DNA of 64,000 nucleotides, taken from positions 1,922,001 through 1,986,000 of the forward strand of contig NZ_CP067378.1 in assembly GCF_019565505.1 (NCBI RefSeq), read 5' to 3'. The DNA is from Flavobacterium davisii. Its GTDB lineage: Bacteria > Bacteroidota > Bacteroidia > Flavobacteriales > Flavobacteriaceae. The notes beneath the pieces were generated by a model. It worked only from the letters and a program-made list of their open reading frames with translations, did no database searches and had not been told where the DNA came from. Every line of letters starts with the position of its first letter. Position 1 is the stretch's first letter. Of the stretch, positions 43,754 through 53,849 are shown piece by piece. Made by a program: the position numbers and the translations under genes.

Positions 43754-45331
43754 ATGGCGGAAATTAAACCAGCTGAAATTTCAGCAATATTAAAGCAACA
43801 ATTATCAGGTTTTGAATCTGGTGCTACTTTAGAAGAAGTAGGTACTGTACTTCAAGTAGGTGACGGTATTGCTCGTATTTATGGGCTTTCTAATGTACAA
43901 TATGGTGAGTTAGTGGTTTTTGAAAACGGTATGGAAGGTATCGTGTTGAACCTTGAAGAAGATAACGTAGGGGTAGTATTATTAGGTCCATCTACAGGTA
44001 TCAAAGAAGGTTCTACTGCTAAAAGAACACAACGTATTGCTTCTTTAAAAGTTGGTGAGCAAATGGTAGGACGTGTAGTAAACACTTTAGGACAGCCTAT
44101 TGATGGTAAAGGTCCTATTGGTGGTGACTTATACGAGATGCCTTTAGAGCGTAAAGCACCGGGGGTAATTTTCCGTCAACCAGTAACTGAACCAATGCAA
44201 ACAGGTATCAAAGCAGTAGATGCGATGATTCCAGTAGGTCGTGGTCAGCGTGAGTTAGTAATTGGTGACCGTCAAACGGGTAAATCTACAGTTTGTTTAG
44301 ATACAATTATCAACCAAAAAGAATTCTTCGATGCAGGTAAACCAGTTTTCTGTATCTATGTTGCAATTGGTCAAAAAGCTTCTACAGTAGCTTCAATTGC
44401 TAAAACATTAGAAGAAAAAGGGGCAATGGCTTATACAGTTATCGTTGCAGCTAATGCTTCTGACCCAGCTCCAATGCAAGTGTATGCTCCAATGGCAGGT
44501 GCTGCTATCGGTGAGTATTTCCGTGATACAGGTCGTCCAGCTTTAATTGTTTATGATGATTTATCAAAACAAGCTGTAGCTTACCGTGAGGTGTCTTTAT
44601 TATTAAGAAGACCACCGGGACGTGAGGCTTACCCCGGAGACGTATTCTACTTACACTCTCGTTTATTAGAAAGAGCGGCAAAAGTTATCGCTGATGACGA
44701 TATCGCTAAAAATATGAATGACTTACCTGAGTCATTAAAACCAATCGTTAAAGGTGGTGGTTCATTAACAGCTTTACCTATTATCGAAACTCAAGCGGGT
44801 GACGTTTCTGCGTATATCCCAACTAACGTAATTTCGATTACGGACGGACAGATTTTCTTAGAGTCTGATTTATTCAACTCAGGGGTTCGTCCAGCTATTA
44901 ACGTAGGTATCTCTGTATCTCGTGTAGGAGGTAATGCACAAATCAAGTCTATGAAAAAAGTATCTGGTACTTTAAAATTAGACCAAGCTCAGTTCCGTGA
45001 ATTAGAAGCATTCGCTAAATTCGGTTCTGACTTAGATGCAGCTACATTAAACGTAATTGAAAAAGGTAAACGTAACGTAGAAATCTTAAAACAAGGTTTA
45101 AACTCTCCATTTACTGTAGAAGACCAAGTTGCAATTATCTACGCTGGTACTAAAAACTTATTAAGAAATGTACCTGTAGCTAAAGTTAAAGAATTCGAAA
45201 AAGATTATTTAGAGTTCTTAAACAATAAACATAGAGATACTTTAGACGCTCTTAAAGCAGGTAAGTTTGATGATAACATCACTGACGTTTTAGAGAAAGT
45301 AGCAAAAGAAGTATCTGCAAAGTATAACTAA
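43754..45331 (+). CDS. atpA: F1 ATP synthase subunit alpha
   Basis: A 525-residue non-catalytic nucleotide-binding subunit. The Walker A motif is GDRQTGKST (171-179). The alpha signature [14 protein letters not shown] is present in the C-terminal half, and [20 protein letters not shown] is the conserved F1 segment. It is intact. No atpD or atpC follows; those genes are commonly elsewhere in Bacteroidota. Confidence 0.97.
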   Translation: MAEIKPAEISAILKQQLSGFESGATLEEVGTVLQVGDGIARIYGLSNVQYGELVVFENGMEGIVLNLEEDNVGVVLLGPSTGIKEGSTAKRTQRIASLKVGEQMVGRVVNTLGQPIDGKGPIGGDLYEMPLERKAPGVIFRQPVTEPMQTGIKAVDAMIPVGRGQRELVIGDRQTGKSTVCLDTIINQKEFFDAGKPVFCIYVAIGQKASTVASIAKTLEEKGAMAYTVIVAANASDPAPMQVYAPMAGAAIGEYFRDTGRPALIVYDDLSKQAVAYREVSLLLRRPPGREAYPGDVFYLHSRLLERAAKVIADDDIAKNMNDLPESLKPIVKGGGSLTALPIIETQAGDVSAYIPTNVISITDGQIFLESDLFNSGVRPAINVGISVSRVGGNAQIKSMKKVSGTLKLDQAQFRELEAFAKFGSDLDAATLNVIEKGKRNVEILKQGLNSPFTVEDQVAIIYAGTKNLLRNVPVAKVKEFEKDYLEFLNNKHRDTLDALKAGKFDDNITDVLEKVAKEVSAKYN

Positions 45332-45348
45332 TTAGAGTAAATGGTAGG

Positions 45349-45375
45349 TAGTGATTAGTAATTAGCTAATCACTA
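45349..45375. repeat. intergenic palindrome between atpA and atpG
   Basis: TAGTGATTAG (45349-45358) and its exact complement CTAATCACTA (45366-45375) surround a 7-nt centre. The same AGTAATTAG/CTAATTACT words recur just downstream (45376-45395). It could be a member of a dispersed extragenic repeat family. There is no T-run, so a terminator role inside the operon is unlikely. Confidence 0.6.
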
Positions 45376-45405
45376 TTTGCTAATTACTATTTACTAAAGA
45401 AAACA

Positions 45406-46265
45406 ATGGCGAATTTAAAGGAAATCCGTAATAGAATAACATCCGTTTCATCAACGATGCAAATCACATCAGCAATGAAAATGGTTTCGGCAGCAAAGCT
45501 AAAAAAAGCACAAGATGCTATCACAGCTATGCGTCCTTACGCTGAAAAATTAACAGAATTATTGCAAAATCTCTCAGCTACCCTTGAAGGAGAAGTAGGA
45601 GGAGATTATACAACACAACGTGAAGTAAAAAAAGTACTTATAGTAGCAATTACTTCAAACAGAGGTTTGTGTGGTGCATTTAATTCTAATGTTATAAAAG
45701 AAGTTAAAAACTTAACAGATAAGTACCAAGGTGCTACTCTAGATGTTTTAACAATTGGTAAAAAGGAAATGATGTGTTACGTAAAACACATGATATAGTG
45801 GCTAACGAAAGTTCAATATTTGATAATTTGACATTTGAAAATGCTGCAACTATTGCCTCCAATTTAACTGAAAAATTTACTACAGGACAGTATGATAAAA
45901 TTGAATTGGTTTATAATCAATTTAAGAACGCAGCCACACAAGTAGTAAAAACAGAACAATTCTTGCCATTAGCACCAATTGCTAAAGGAGAAGAATTAGC
46001 GGCAGGGGATTATATTTTTGAGCCTTCCAAAGAAGAAATTATAATGACTTTAATTCCAAAGTCATTAAAAACACAATTATATAAAGCTATCCGCGATTCA
46101 TTTGCTGCTGAACATGGTGCACGTATGACGGCTATGCACAAAGCTACAGATAATGCAACAGAATTGAGAAATCAGTTAAAGTTAACTTATAACAAAGCAC
46201 GTCAAGCTGCTATTACTAGCGAAATATTAGAAATTGTTGGTGGTGCAGAGGCCTTAAATGGATAG
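45406..46265 (+). CDS. atpG: F1 ATP synthase subunit gamma (one frameshift)
   Basis: About 286 residues after restoring one G near 45766 (IGKKGNDVLRKTH). The central rotor shaft begins ANLKEIRNRITSVSSTMQIT, carries SNRGLCGAFNSNV, and ends TYNKARQAAITSEILEIVGG, all gamma signatures. It is the last gene of the cluster before a strong bidirectional terminator. Confidence 0.93.
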
Positions 46266-46291
46266 TAGAATAATATCTTCAAATCAAAATA

Positions 46292-46320
46292 AAAAAGTCC
46301 CAAACAATTTGGGACTTTTT
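46292..46320. terminator. bidirectional terminator atpG/ribE
   Basis: A perfect 13-bp stem, AAAAAGTCCCAAA with its complement, and a CAA loop. It sits between convergent atpG (stop 46265) and ribE (stop 46325). Confidence 0.92.
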
Positions 46321-46324
46321 TATT

Positions 46325-46915
46325 TTAAAAATTTAACGACTGTAGCCTAGCAACATATTTTCCTATTACATCAAATTCAAGATTGATTATAGTGCCTATC
46401 TCAAATGTATGAAAATTAGTATTTTCATAAGTATAAGGGATAATCGCTACACTAAATTCATTTAATTTTGAATTAACTACTGTTAGGCTGGTGCCATTAA
46501 TCGTTATAGAACCTTTTTCAATCGTAATGTTTTTGAGTGCTTTGCTATATTCAAATGTAAAATACCAACTGCCATTTACTTCTTCTATATGTTTGCAAAC
46601 CCCTGTCTGATCTACATGTCCTTGTACGATATGGCCATCTAATCTGTCACCTAATTTCATAGCACGCTCTAAATTAATAGAATCCCCTATTTTCCATTGA
46701 TTTAAATTAGTTTTATCAATCGTTTCCTTAATTGCAGTCACAGTATATATATCGTCGTGTAGATTAACGACGGTTAAGCAAATTCCATTATGAGCTACAC
46801 TTTGATCTATTTTGAGTTCTTTTGTGATAGAAGATTGTACTGATACGTGAATGTTTTCACCTTCTTTTTCAAGAGCCACAATCTTACCGATAGTTTCTAT
46901 AATTCCTGTAAACAT
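46325..46915 (-). CDS. ribE: riboflavin synthase alpha chain
   Basis: A 196-residue enzyme that dismutates two 6,7-dimethyl-8-ribityllumazines to riboflavin. It has the expected tandem lumazine-binding repeats: MFTGIIETIGKI opens the first with VAHNGICLTVV, and GHIVQGHVDQTG opens the second with INGTSLTVV. The name is also written ribC in Bacillus. It is divergent from pdxA with 54 bp between starts. Confidence 0.95.
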   Translation of the reverse strand: MFTGIIETIGKIVALEKEGENIHVSVQSSITKELKIDQSVAHNGICLTVVNLHDDIYTVTAIKETIDKTNLNQWKIGDSINLERAMKLGDRLDGHIVQGHVDQTGVCKHIEEVNGSWYFTFEYSKALKNITIEKGSITINGTSLTVVNSKLNEFSVAIIPYTYENTNFHTFEIGTIINLEFDVIGKYVARLQSLNF

Positions 46916-46932
46916 TAACTGATTAATTTTAG

Positions 46933-46940
46933 TAAATTTG
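46933..46940 (+). promoter_or_regulatory. -7 element before pdxA
   Basis: TAAATTTG matches TAnnTTTG, 29 bp before the pdxA start, in the short ribE/pdxA divergent gap. Confidence 0.45.
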
Positions 46941-46969
46941 TATTCAAAATTAGTACAAATATTAAAGCG

Positions 46970-48007
46970 ATGACAAAAAAGCCTGAAAATATAATGGTCG
47001 GTATTTCAATAGGAGATCTAAATGGTATTGGTAGTGAGGTTGTGTTGAAATCATTAGAAGATACTCGTATGCTTGAATTGTGTACGCCTATTATTTTTGC
47101 TAATGTTAAAATTATTTCTTATTTAAAAAAACAGCTTAATTTAAATGTTAATTTACATGGCATTGATAAGCTTGATCAAGCTGTAGTCGGTAAGGTAAAT
47201 GTTTTAAACGTTTGGAGAGAAGGAGTTAATTTAGAGTGGGGAGTAGAAGATCAAAATGTTGGAAAATATGCTGTAAAATCTTTTGTAACAGCTACACAAG
47301 CTTTGAAAGAAGGTAAGATTGATGTTTTAGTTACAGCTCCTGTTAGTAAAGTTAACATTCAAAGTGGTGATTTTTCTTTTCCGAGACATACGGATTATTT
47401 GAATCAAGAATTAGAAGGTGACGCATTAATGTTGATGATTCAAGATTCGTTACGAGTTGGTTTGTTAACAGATCATGTGCCTATTAACGAAGTAGTTTCT
47501 CACCTTACAGAAGAATTAATTTCTAAAAAAGTAAAAACAATTCACCAATCCTTAATTCAAGATTTTCAGATTAACAAGCCTAAAATAGCAATGCTTGGTT
47601 TAAATCCACATTCAGGAGATCATGGTGTAATAGGTCAAGAAGAAGAAATGATCTTAAAACCGACCCTAAAAAAGTTATTTGAAGAAGGAATGTTGGTCTT
47701 TGGTCCTTTTTCGGCCGATGGTTTTTTTGGTAGTGGTCAATACGAAAAATATGATGCTGTAGTGGCAGTTTATCATGATCAAGGTTTAATTCCTTTTAAG
47801 ACATTATCTTTCGGAAAAGGAGTTAATTATACTGCGGGATTAGATAAGATTCGAACCTCCCCAGATCATGGAACAGGATTTGATATTGCAGGAAAAGGAG
47901 TTGCAAGTCATACTTCTTTTACGGAAGCTATTTATGCTGCTTTAGATATTTTTAAAGCTAGAAATATTTATAAAGAAATAACGGCAAACCCATTAAAGGC
48001 AAAATAA
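46970..48007 (+). CDS. pdxA: 4-hydroxythreonine-4-phosphate dehydrogenase
   Basis: A 345-residue NAD-dependent, metal-dependent enzyme of DXP-dependent pyridoxal phosphate synthesis. Motifs seen: ISIGDLNGIGSEVVLK at the N-terminus, DVLVTAPVSK, FPRHTDYLN, LGLNPHSGDHGVIGQEE, DAVVAVYHDQGLIPFKTLSF, and TSPDHGTGFDIAGKG. The three metal-ligand His residues lie in HTDY, the YHDQ region and PDHGT. It is intact. Confidence 0.96.
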   Translation: MTKKPENIMVGISIGDLNGIGSEVVLKSLEDTRMLELCTPIIFANVKIISYLKKQLNLNVNLHGIDKLDQAVVGKVNVLNVWREGVNLEWGVEDQNVGKYAVKSFVTATQALKEGKIDVLVTAPVSKVNIQSGDFSFPRHTDYLNQELEGDALMLMIQDSLRVGLLTDHVPINEVVSHLTEELISKKVKTIHQSLIQDFQINKPKIAMLGLNPHSGDHGVIGQEEEMILKPTLKKLFEEGMLVFGPFSADGFFGSGQYEKYDAVVAVYHDQGLIPFKTLSFGKGVNYTAGLDKIRTSPDHGTGFDIAGKGVASHTSFTEAIYAALDIFKARNIYKEITANPLKAK

Positions 48008-48041
48008 AATGAGTTATAAACAAAAAAATGTTTATAACCCT

Positions 48042-48070
48042 TTTGGTTTTATAAATAATTTATATCTTTG
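48042..48070 (+). promoter_or_regulatory. flavobacterial promoter for YceD-rpmF
   Basis: TTTG at 48042-48045 (-33 element) is followed after about 17 bp by TATCTTTG at 48063-48070 (-7 element, TAnnTTTG), close to the Bacteroidota consensus. A leader of about 115 nt separates it from the YceD-like start, with no obvious RNA element. Confidence 0.65.
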
Positions 48071-48190
48071 CACACCCTAATTAAGGAGCAAATTGTTGTT
48101 GGAATAAAACATAATAGAGTTCAAGTTTTTGATGAAATGGGCTTTTTATGATGTTTTTTCTGAATCTATTAAAAAATATAGGTTTATCTG

Positions 48191-48709
48191 ATGAAAGTTA
48201 CGAATGAGTATTTAATCCCTTATGTTGGATTAAAGATAGGAAAGCACCAGTTTGAATACCTAATTAGTAAGGCGTTCTTTGATTACTTTCAGTATGACGA
48301 ATTTGATTCGGCAGATATAAAAGTAAGTTTGGTATTAGAAAAGCAAAGTAGTATGCTTGAATTAAACTTTAAGCATAAAGGGACTATCAATGTGTTGTGT
48401 GATGTTACGGGTAAACCTTTTGATTTTCCAATTAAAGGGAAATTAAAATTGATTGTACGTTTTGGTGAAGCATATAATGATGAAAATGAAGAGCTATTAA
48501 TTCTTCCATTTGGTGAGCATCAAATAGATATAGCACAATATATATATGAAATGATTGTTCTTTCAATACCCTTAAAAAGAGTAAGTCCTGAGGCTTTAGA
48601 GCAAGAAGAAGTCTTAGAAGAAATTGGAATTGCGGAAGAGCAAGAAATAAAAGAAGAAGAAATTGACCCACGTTGGGCAGCATTAAAAAAACTATTAACG
48701 GATAAATAA
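48191..48709 (+). CDS. YceD/DUF177 family protein
   Basis: A 172-residue cytoplasmic protein. The family core is visible: LNFKHKGTINVLCDVTGKPF, with the single Cys of the DUF177 motif, and FGEHQIDIAQYIYEMIVLSI followed by PLKRV. The C-terminal tail is acidic and ends DPRWAALKKLL, the DUF177 ending. YceD is linked to 23S rRNA in bacteria and plants and is almost always next to rpmF, as here (9 bp). Confidence 0.9.
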   Translation: MKVTNEYLIPYVGLKIGKHQFEYLISKAFFDYFQYDEFDSADIKVSLVLEKQSSMLELNFKHKGTINVLCDVTGKPFDFPIKGKLKLIVRFGEAYNDENEELLILPFGEHQIDIAQYIYEMIVLSIPLKRVSPEALEQEEVLEEIGIAEEQEIKEEEIDPRWAALKKLLTDK

Positions 48710-48718
48710 TTTTGTAAA

Positions 48719-48913
48719 ATGGCACATCCTAAGAGAAGACAATCGTCGACAAGAAGAGACAAAAGAAGAACTCATTATAAAGCAACTGTTGCTCAAATCG
48801 CAACTTGCCCAGTAACGGGTGAAGCTCATTTGTACCACAGAGCTTACTGGCATGAAGGTAAAATGTATTATAGAGGTCAAGTAGTTATTGATAAATCAGT
48901 AGCTGTTGCTTAA
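48719..48913 (+). CDS. rpmF: 50S ribosomal protein bL32
   Basis: A 64-residue ribosomal protein starting [20 protein letters not shown], the bL32 N-terminus, with [15 protein letters not shown] in the second half. Only one of the two zinc-type Cys pairs is represented (a single Cys), which is common in bL32. It starts 9 bp after the YceD gene. Confidence 0.97.
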   Translation: MAHPKRRQSSTRRDKRRTHYKATVAQIATCPVTGEAHLYHRAYWHEGKMYYRGQVVIDKSVAVA

Positions 48914-48938
48914 TATATTTTAAAAAAGATACATGAAT

Positions 48939-48965
48939 AACTCTCACATTGTGAGAGTTTTTTTG
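48939..48965 (+). terminator. rpmF terminator
   Basis: AACTCTCAC/GTGAGAGTT stem with an ATT loop and a T-run, 25 bp after the rpmF stop. Confidence 0.92.
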
Positions 48966-49079
48966 TTGAAAATGCTTCATTTTTGAAAAAAATAGCCCAT
49001 TTTTGTATCTATTTTGTAGAAATTTTGTAATTTCATCAACTTTTAGAATTGACCTTTTAAGGGTTCAAAATAAGACTTT

Positions 49080-50074
49080 ATGAATAAGATTACTGCCGCA
49101 ATTACTGCTATAGGTTCTTATGTTCCAGACTTTGTTTTATCCAATCAAGTTTTGGAAACGATGATTGATACCACAGATGAATGGATTACCACTCGTACAG
49201 GTATTAAGGAACGAAGAATCTTAAAAGAAAAAGGAGCAGGTACTTCCTATTTGGCTATACAAGCTGCTAAAAACCTAATTGAAAAATCAGGAATTGATCC
49301 GAAGGATATTGATATGATCATTATGGCAACAGCCACTCCTGATATGCCTGTTGCATCCACTGGAGTATATGTTGCATCACAAATAGGTGCGGTTAACGCA
49401 TTTGCTTATGATCTTCATGCTGCTTGTTCTAGTTTTTTATATGGGATGTCCACTGCTGCGGCCTATATAGAATCAGGAAGATATAAAAAAGTATTGTTGA
49501 TTGGAGCAGATAAAATGTCTTCGATTATAGATTATACAGATAGAGCTACCTGCATTATCTTTGGTGATGGTGGAGGTGCTGTTCTTTTGAACCTAATGAA
49601 GAAGGTTTAGGATTACAAGATGAAATTTTAAGAAGTGATGGAATTGGTCGCGAATATCTTAAAATTGATGCAGGAGGTTCTATTTTGCCAGCTTCTAAAG
49701 ATACGGTAGAGAAAGGAATGCACACTGTTTTTCAAGATGGAAAAACAGTTTTTAAGTATGCCGTTTCAGGTATGGCTGATGTGAGTGAAAAAATTATGCA
49801 ACGAAATAAATTAACACATGACGATGTAAATTGGTTAGTTGCTCATCAAGCTAATAAACGTATAATAGATGCTACGGCGGAACGAATGGGACTTGATGAA
49901 TCTAAAGTTTTAATTAATATTCATCGTTACGGTAATACTACATCCGCTACTTTGCCGCTTGTATTGTGTGACTTTGAAAAACAATTAAAAAAAGGAGATA
50001 ATATCGTTTTTGCTGCATTTGGAGGAGGCTTTACATGGGGAGCCATTTATCTAAAATGGGCATATAATTCATAA
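49080..50074 (+). CDS. fabH: beta-ketoacyl-ACP synthase III (one frameshift)
   Basis: About 331 residues after restoring one T near 49584 (AVLFEPNEEGLGL). It starts fatty acid synthesis by condensing acetyl-CoA with malonyl-ACP. Catalytic residues: Cys116 in DLHAACSSFLYG, His in VAHQANKRI, Asn in INIHRYGNTTSATLPL. It lies 29 bp before accB, a common grouping of fatty-acid genes. Confidence 0.94.
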
Positions 50075-50102
50075 AAACATAATAAACCAAAATCGAAATA
50101 TC

Positions 50103-50597
50103 ATGGATATTAGAGAAATTCAAAACCTAATTAAGTTTGTAGCTAAATCAGGTGCTACTGAGGTAAAACTAGAGATGGATGATTTTAAAATCACCATCAA
50201 AACTACACCTGAAGGTGCTGAAACCACTACGTTTGTACAACAGGTGCCAATGCAGGCAGCTATCCCGCAAATGCCAGTTGCTGCTGCTCCAGCACCAGTT
50301 GCTGTCGTTCCAGCTACACCAGTTGTAACAGAATCAGTTGCTGAAGATACTTCTAAGTTTGTTACTGTAAAATCACCAATGATTGGTACATTTTATCGTA
50401 AACCAGCTCCAGATAAACCAATGTTTGTAGAAGTAGGTTCTTTAATTTCTAAAGGTGATACTTTATGTGTTATTGAGGCAATGAAGTTGTTTAATGAGAT
50501 TGAAAGTGAAGTATCAGGTAAAATCGTTAAAATTTTAGTAGATGATGCTTCTCCTGTTGAGTTTGATCAACCATTATTTTTAGTAGATCCATCGTAA
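50103..50597 (+). CDS. accB: biotin carboxyl carrier protein of acetyl-CoA carboxylase
   Basis: A 164-residue carrier. The N-terminal part begins MDIREIQNLIKFVAKSG, followed by an Ala/Pro/Val linker (about residues 48-75). The C-terminal biotinyl domain has the acceptor Lys128 in CVIEAMKLFNEIESE. It is intact, 28 bp after fabH and 94 bp before accC. Confidence 0.97.
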   Translation: MDIREIQNLIKFVAKSGATEVKLEMDDFKITIKTTPEGAETTTFVQQVPMQAAIPQMPVAAAPAPVAVVPATPVVTESVAEDTSKFVTVKSPMIGTFYRKPAPDKPMFVEVGSLISKGDTLCVIEAMKLFNEIESEVSGKIVKILVDDASPVEFDQPLFLVDPS

Positions 50598-50691
50598 GGT
50601 ATTTTAAATGCTAAATTTTGAGCAATAAATTTATATCATTTATTCTCAGGTAATTTAAAATTTATAATTCAACATTTAAAATTTTATTAAG

Positions 50692-52030
50692 ATGTTTAAA
50701 AAAATACTAATCGCTAACAGGGGAGAAATTGCACTTCGTGTAATTAGAACTTGTCGTGAAATGGGAATTAAAACAGTTGCAGTATATTCTACAGTTGATG
50801 CGGATAGTTTGCATGTAAAATTTGCTGATGAGGCAGTATGTATAGGGCCAGCACCCAGCAATCAGTCTTATTTAAAAATGTCCAATATTATTGCTGCTGC
50901 TGAAATTACCAATGCTGATGCTATTCATCCAGGATATGGATTCTTATCTGAAAATGCTAAATTTTCTAAGATTTGCCAAGAGCATGGTATCAAATTCATT
51001 GGAGCTTCCCCAGAAATGATCGAAAAAATGGGCGATAAGGCAACTGCTAAGGCTACAATGAAAGCTGCAGGAGTACCATGTGTTCCCGGTTCTGAAGGGA
51101 TTTTAGAATCACTAGAAGAAGCTAAAAAAGTAGCCAAAGAAATTGGTTACCCAGTTATGATGAAAGCTACTGCTGGAGGTGGAGGTAAAGGGATGCGTGC
51201 TATATGGAAAGAGGAAGAGCTTGATAAAGCTTGGGAAAGTGCACGTATGGAAGCTGCTGCCGCATTTGGTAATGATGGTATGTATATGGAAAAACTTATT
51301 GAAGAACCTCGTCATATTGAAATTCAAATTGTAGGAGATTCTTTTGGAAAAGCTTGCCATTTATCAGAAAGAGATTGTTCTGTACAACGTCGTCATCAAA
51401 AGTTGACAGAAGAAACACCATCGCCATTTATGACAGATGAATTACGTCAAAAAATGGGAGAAGCGGCTGTAAAAGCAGCTGAATATATCAGTTATGAAGG
51501 CGCTGGTACAGTGGAGTTTTTAGTAGATAAACATCGTAACTTCTACTTTATGGAAATGAATACTCGTATCCAAGTAGAGCACCCTATTACAGAACAAGTA
51601 ATTGATTACGATTTAATTCGCGAGCAAATTTTAGTAGCGGCTGGCGTGCCTATCTCAGGTAAAAACTATTTACCTCAATTACACTCTATCGAATGCCGTA
51701 TTAATGCTGAAGATCCTTACAGTGATTTCCGTCCTTCGCCAGGTAAAATTACCGTTTTACATGCTCCGAGGAGGTCACGGTGTGCGTTTAGATACTCATG
51801 TGTATGCAGGATATACAATTCCGCCTAATTACGATTCAATGATTGCTAAATTAATCACAACAGCCCAAACTCGTGAAGAAGCAATTGCTAAAATGAAACG
51901 CGCTCTAGATGAATTTGTAATAGAGGGCATAAAAACCACAATTCCTTTTCATAGACAATTAATGGATGAGCCAGATTATGTAGCTGGAAATTATACCACT
52001 AAGTTTATGGAAACTTTCAAAATGAAATAA
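50692..52030 (+). CDS. accC: biotin carboxylase subunit of acetyl-CoA carboxylase (one frameshift)
   Basis: About 445 residues after removing one inserted A near 51768 ([13 protein letters not shown]). The ATP-grasp enzyme carboxylates biotin on AccB. Motifs: [20 protein letters not shown] at the start, [15 protein letters not shown] (glycine-rich ATP loop), [20 protein letters not shown], and the C-terminal [20 protein letters not shown]. Unlike most shifts in the window this is an inserted A outside a homopolymer. Confidence 0.95.
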
Positions 52031-52046
52031 CCCAAATAAAATTAAT

Positions 52047-52082
52047 AAAAAAACCTTGAATTTTTGTATTCAAGGTTTTTTT
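52047..52082 (+). terminator. accC terminator
   Basis: AAAAAACCTTGAA pairs with TTCAAGGTTTTTT around an 8-nt loop, 17 bp after the accC stop. It can act in both directions. The remaining 255 bp to the next gene has only short TTAGATAGTCT-type repeats (52116, 52310) and no gene. Confidence 0.9.
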
Positions 52083-52337
52083 ATGTTGATAGAATTATTG
52101 TAAACTTTATTTTACCATATTAGATAGTCTTTTTGATAGATGGGAAAGAGTAAAGAAGGTAAAAAAATAAGTGCTGATATTGAGTAAAAATCAGACACTA
52201 TCTAAAAGAAATATTCACTTAACGTTTTGATAATAAGAGGAACTTCGTTTGTTTGTGATTTTATGAGATCAAATTGCAAGAAGAAACAAAATGAATACGT
52301 TATTTTCTCTTAGATAGTCTCTTTTGTTTTGTGTTAT

Positions 52338-53526
52338 TTATAATTTTAATTTGGAGGCAATTGATGAAGGAACCGCTTTTTTGTGTAGCATGATGGCAGT
52401 TGCTTTGTATTTTGCAAACTCTTTAGTCATATACAAATATCCTTTGTAATCATTTGTTGTACCCCAAGAATTTTTTACAATGTAATATTCTTTTCCATTT
52501 TGATCTTTAGAAATACCAACAATGTGCATACCGTGATCATCAGTAGTTGTGTAATTGTCAAATGCCTTTTGACGCATTTCTTCCGTTACAACCATTTCTT
52601 TTTAGGGCCATTAAACATGTCTGATTTTTCATCAGCAGTCATATCTTCAATTTTTTTCTCGGGAACATAAGCTACTCCATTTTTCCAAGAAAAACTTTTT
52701 TCGCTAACATCTCCAGCCCAAGCAACTGAATAACCATTTTTAAGTGCGTTATCTATAACTTCAGTTAGTTCATTCATTTTTACGTTATAAACTAAATCAA
52801 AGTTCCAGTTGTCAGGAACCATTAGGACAAATTTAGAGTAATATGGGTATTCTTGTAAAGAAGAAATTTCTACATAATCATCAGCATTAACTCCTACTAT
52901 TTCTTTAGCAAAAGTTTCTGGTGTATATGTTTTTCCTTCAAATTGAAATGTTTTGGGTACTTGTCCAAGATAGCTGTCAATGATTGCAGTATATGCTTTT
53001 TCCCAATTAGGTGTTAGTTCTCCATTAGGATTGGTAACAACAGCTTTTAAGAAAGCTTCAGTTAGAGAACTCATTTCAGCAAATTTATTTTTGTCAGTTC
53101 CGTAGTTTAAACCAGTGTAAACTGACTGAGGAACTGCGCCATATTTTCGATACATGTTAATTACGTCATGAAAGGCACCACCATCACCCAAAGCTAATGA
53201 GCCGTGCATACGAACATAGTTTCTTCCTTTTTCAACATAGGCATTACGTGCAGAGAAAATTTGAGACAACTCAACAGGTTTCTTGCCCATGCGGATCATT
53301 TCTGATTCTAAAAAGAGTTTGCAGAATAACTCCAACAAGTTCCTGAGGAACCTTGATTTTTTATAGGAGTATTTTCGATATTTATAACATCAGTAAATTT
53401 GAAAGATTCTTTACTTTTTTCGCTGGCATTTATTTTTAATGAATTAACTAAGTTGTCTTGTGCAAACGAATTGACTGTTATAATAAATGAAGCAGTAAGA
53501 ATGAGTTTTTTTCTAATTTTAAACAT
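52338..53526 (-). CDS. secreted C1-family cysteine peptidase, aminopeptidase C/bleomycin hydrolase-like (two frameshifts)
   Basis: About 396 residues after restoring one base near 53316 and one near 52602. It begins with a signal peptide (MFKIRKKLILTASFIITVNS, then FAQ), unlike cytoplasmic PepC. The papain-type active site is complete: catalytic Cys64 in KNQGSSGTCWSYSAN, His in TTDDHGMHIVGIS, Asn in YYIVKNSWGTTNDYKGY. The overall order matches C1B bleomycin-hydrolase-like peptidases. It probably acts in the periplasm on peptides. It is convergent with accC. Confidence 0.85.
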
Positions 53527-53849
53527 ATAGTTTTTAAATTTTAATATTTTGAGGGGTAAAAATAGTAATACTTGATGAAAAAGAGATTTGATTTTGATAA
53601 CTTTTATGATTTTCGGTTATGGTTTTTTAATTTATTTTATATTTTAAATTTAATATACTTGGATTTTAATCCAGATTCTGCATTAGATTTCATTGTGAAA
53701 CAGAAAATCAATAAATCAAAGTATTCATAAAAAGTTTTTAGAAGGAGAAATAAGAAACTATTCTAATGATTAAAATGGGAGTACGTGCTTGAATTTGAAG
53801 AAAAATAAAGCTGAATAGATTTCTAATGCTGAATTCTATCTAACTTAAT
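53527..53849. other. 323-bp intergenic region, no feature seen
   Basis: AT-rich sequence between the start of the cysteine peptidase and the 3' end of the IS110 transposase. It includes the peptidase's upstream region and probably the right boundary of the IS element. I see no gene, hairpin terminator or recognisable IS end. Confidence 0.5.

Noticed and set aside
45332..45405. CRISPR-like repeat
   Set aside because: Only short palindromic words without regular spacers; no cas genes in the window.
48432..48880. Minus-strand frames opposite YceD and rpmF
   Set aside because: They are shadows of conserved plus-strand genes and lack family similarity.
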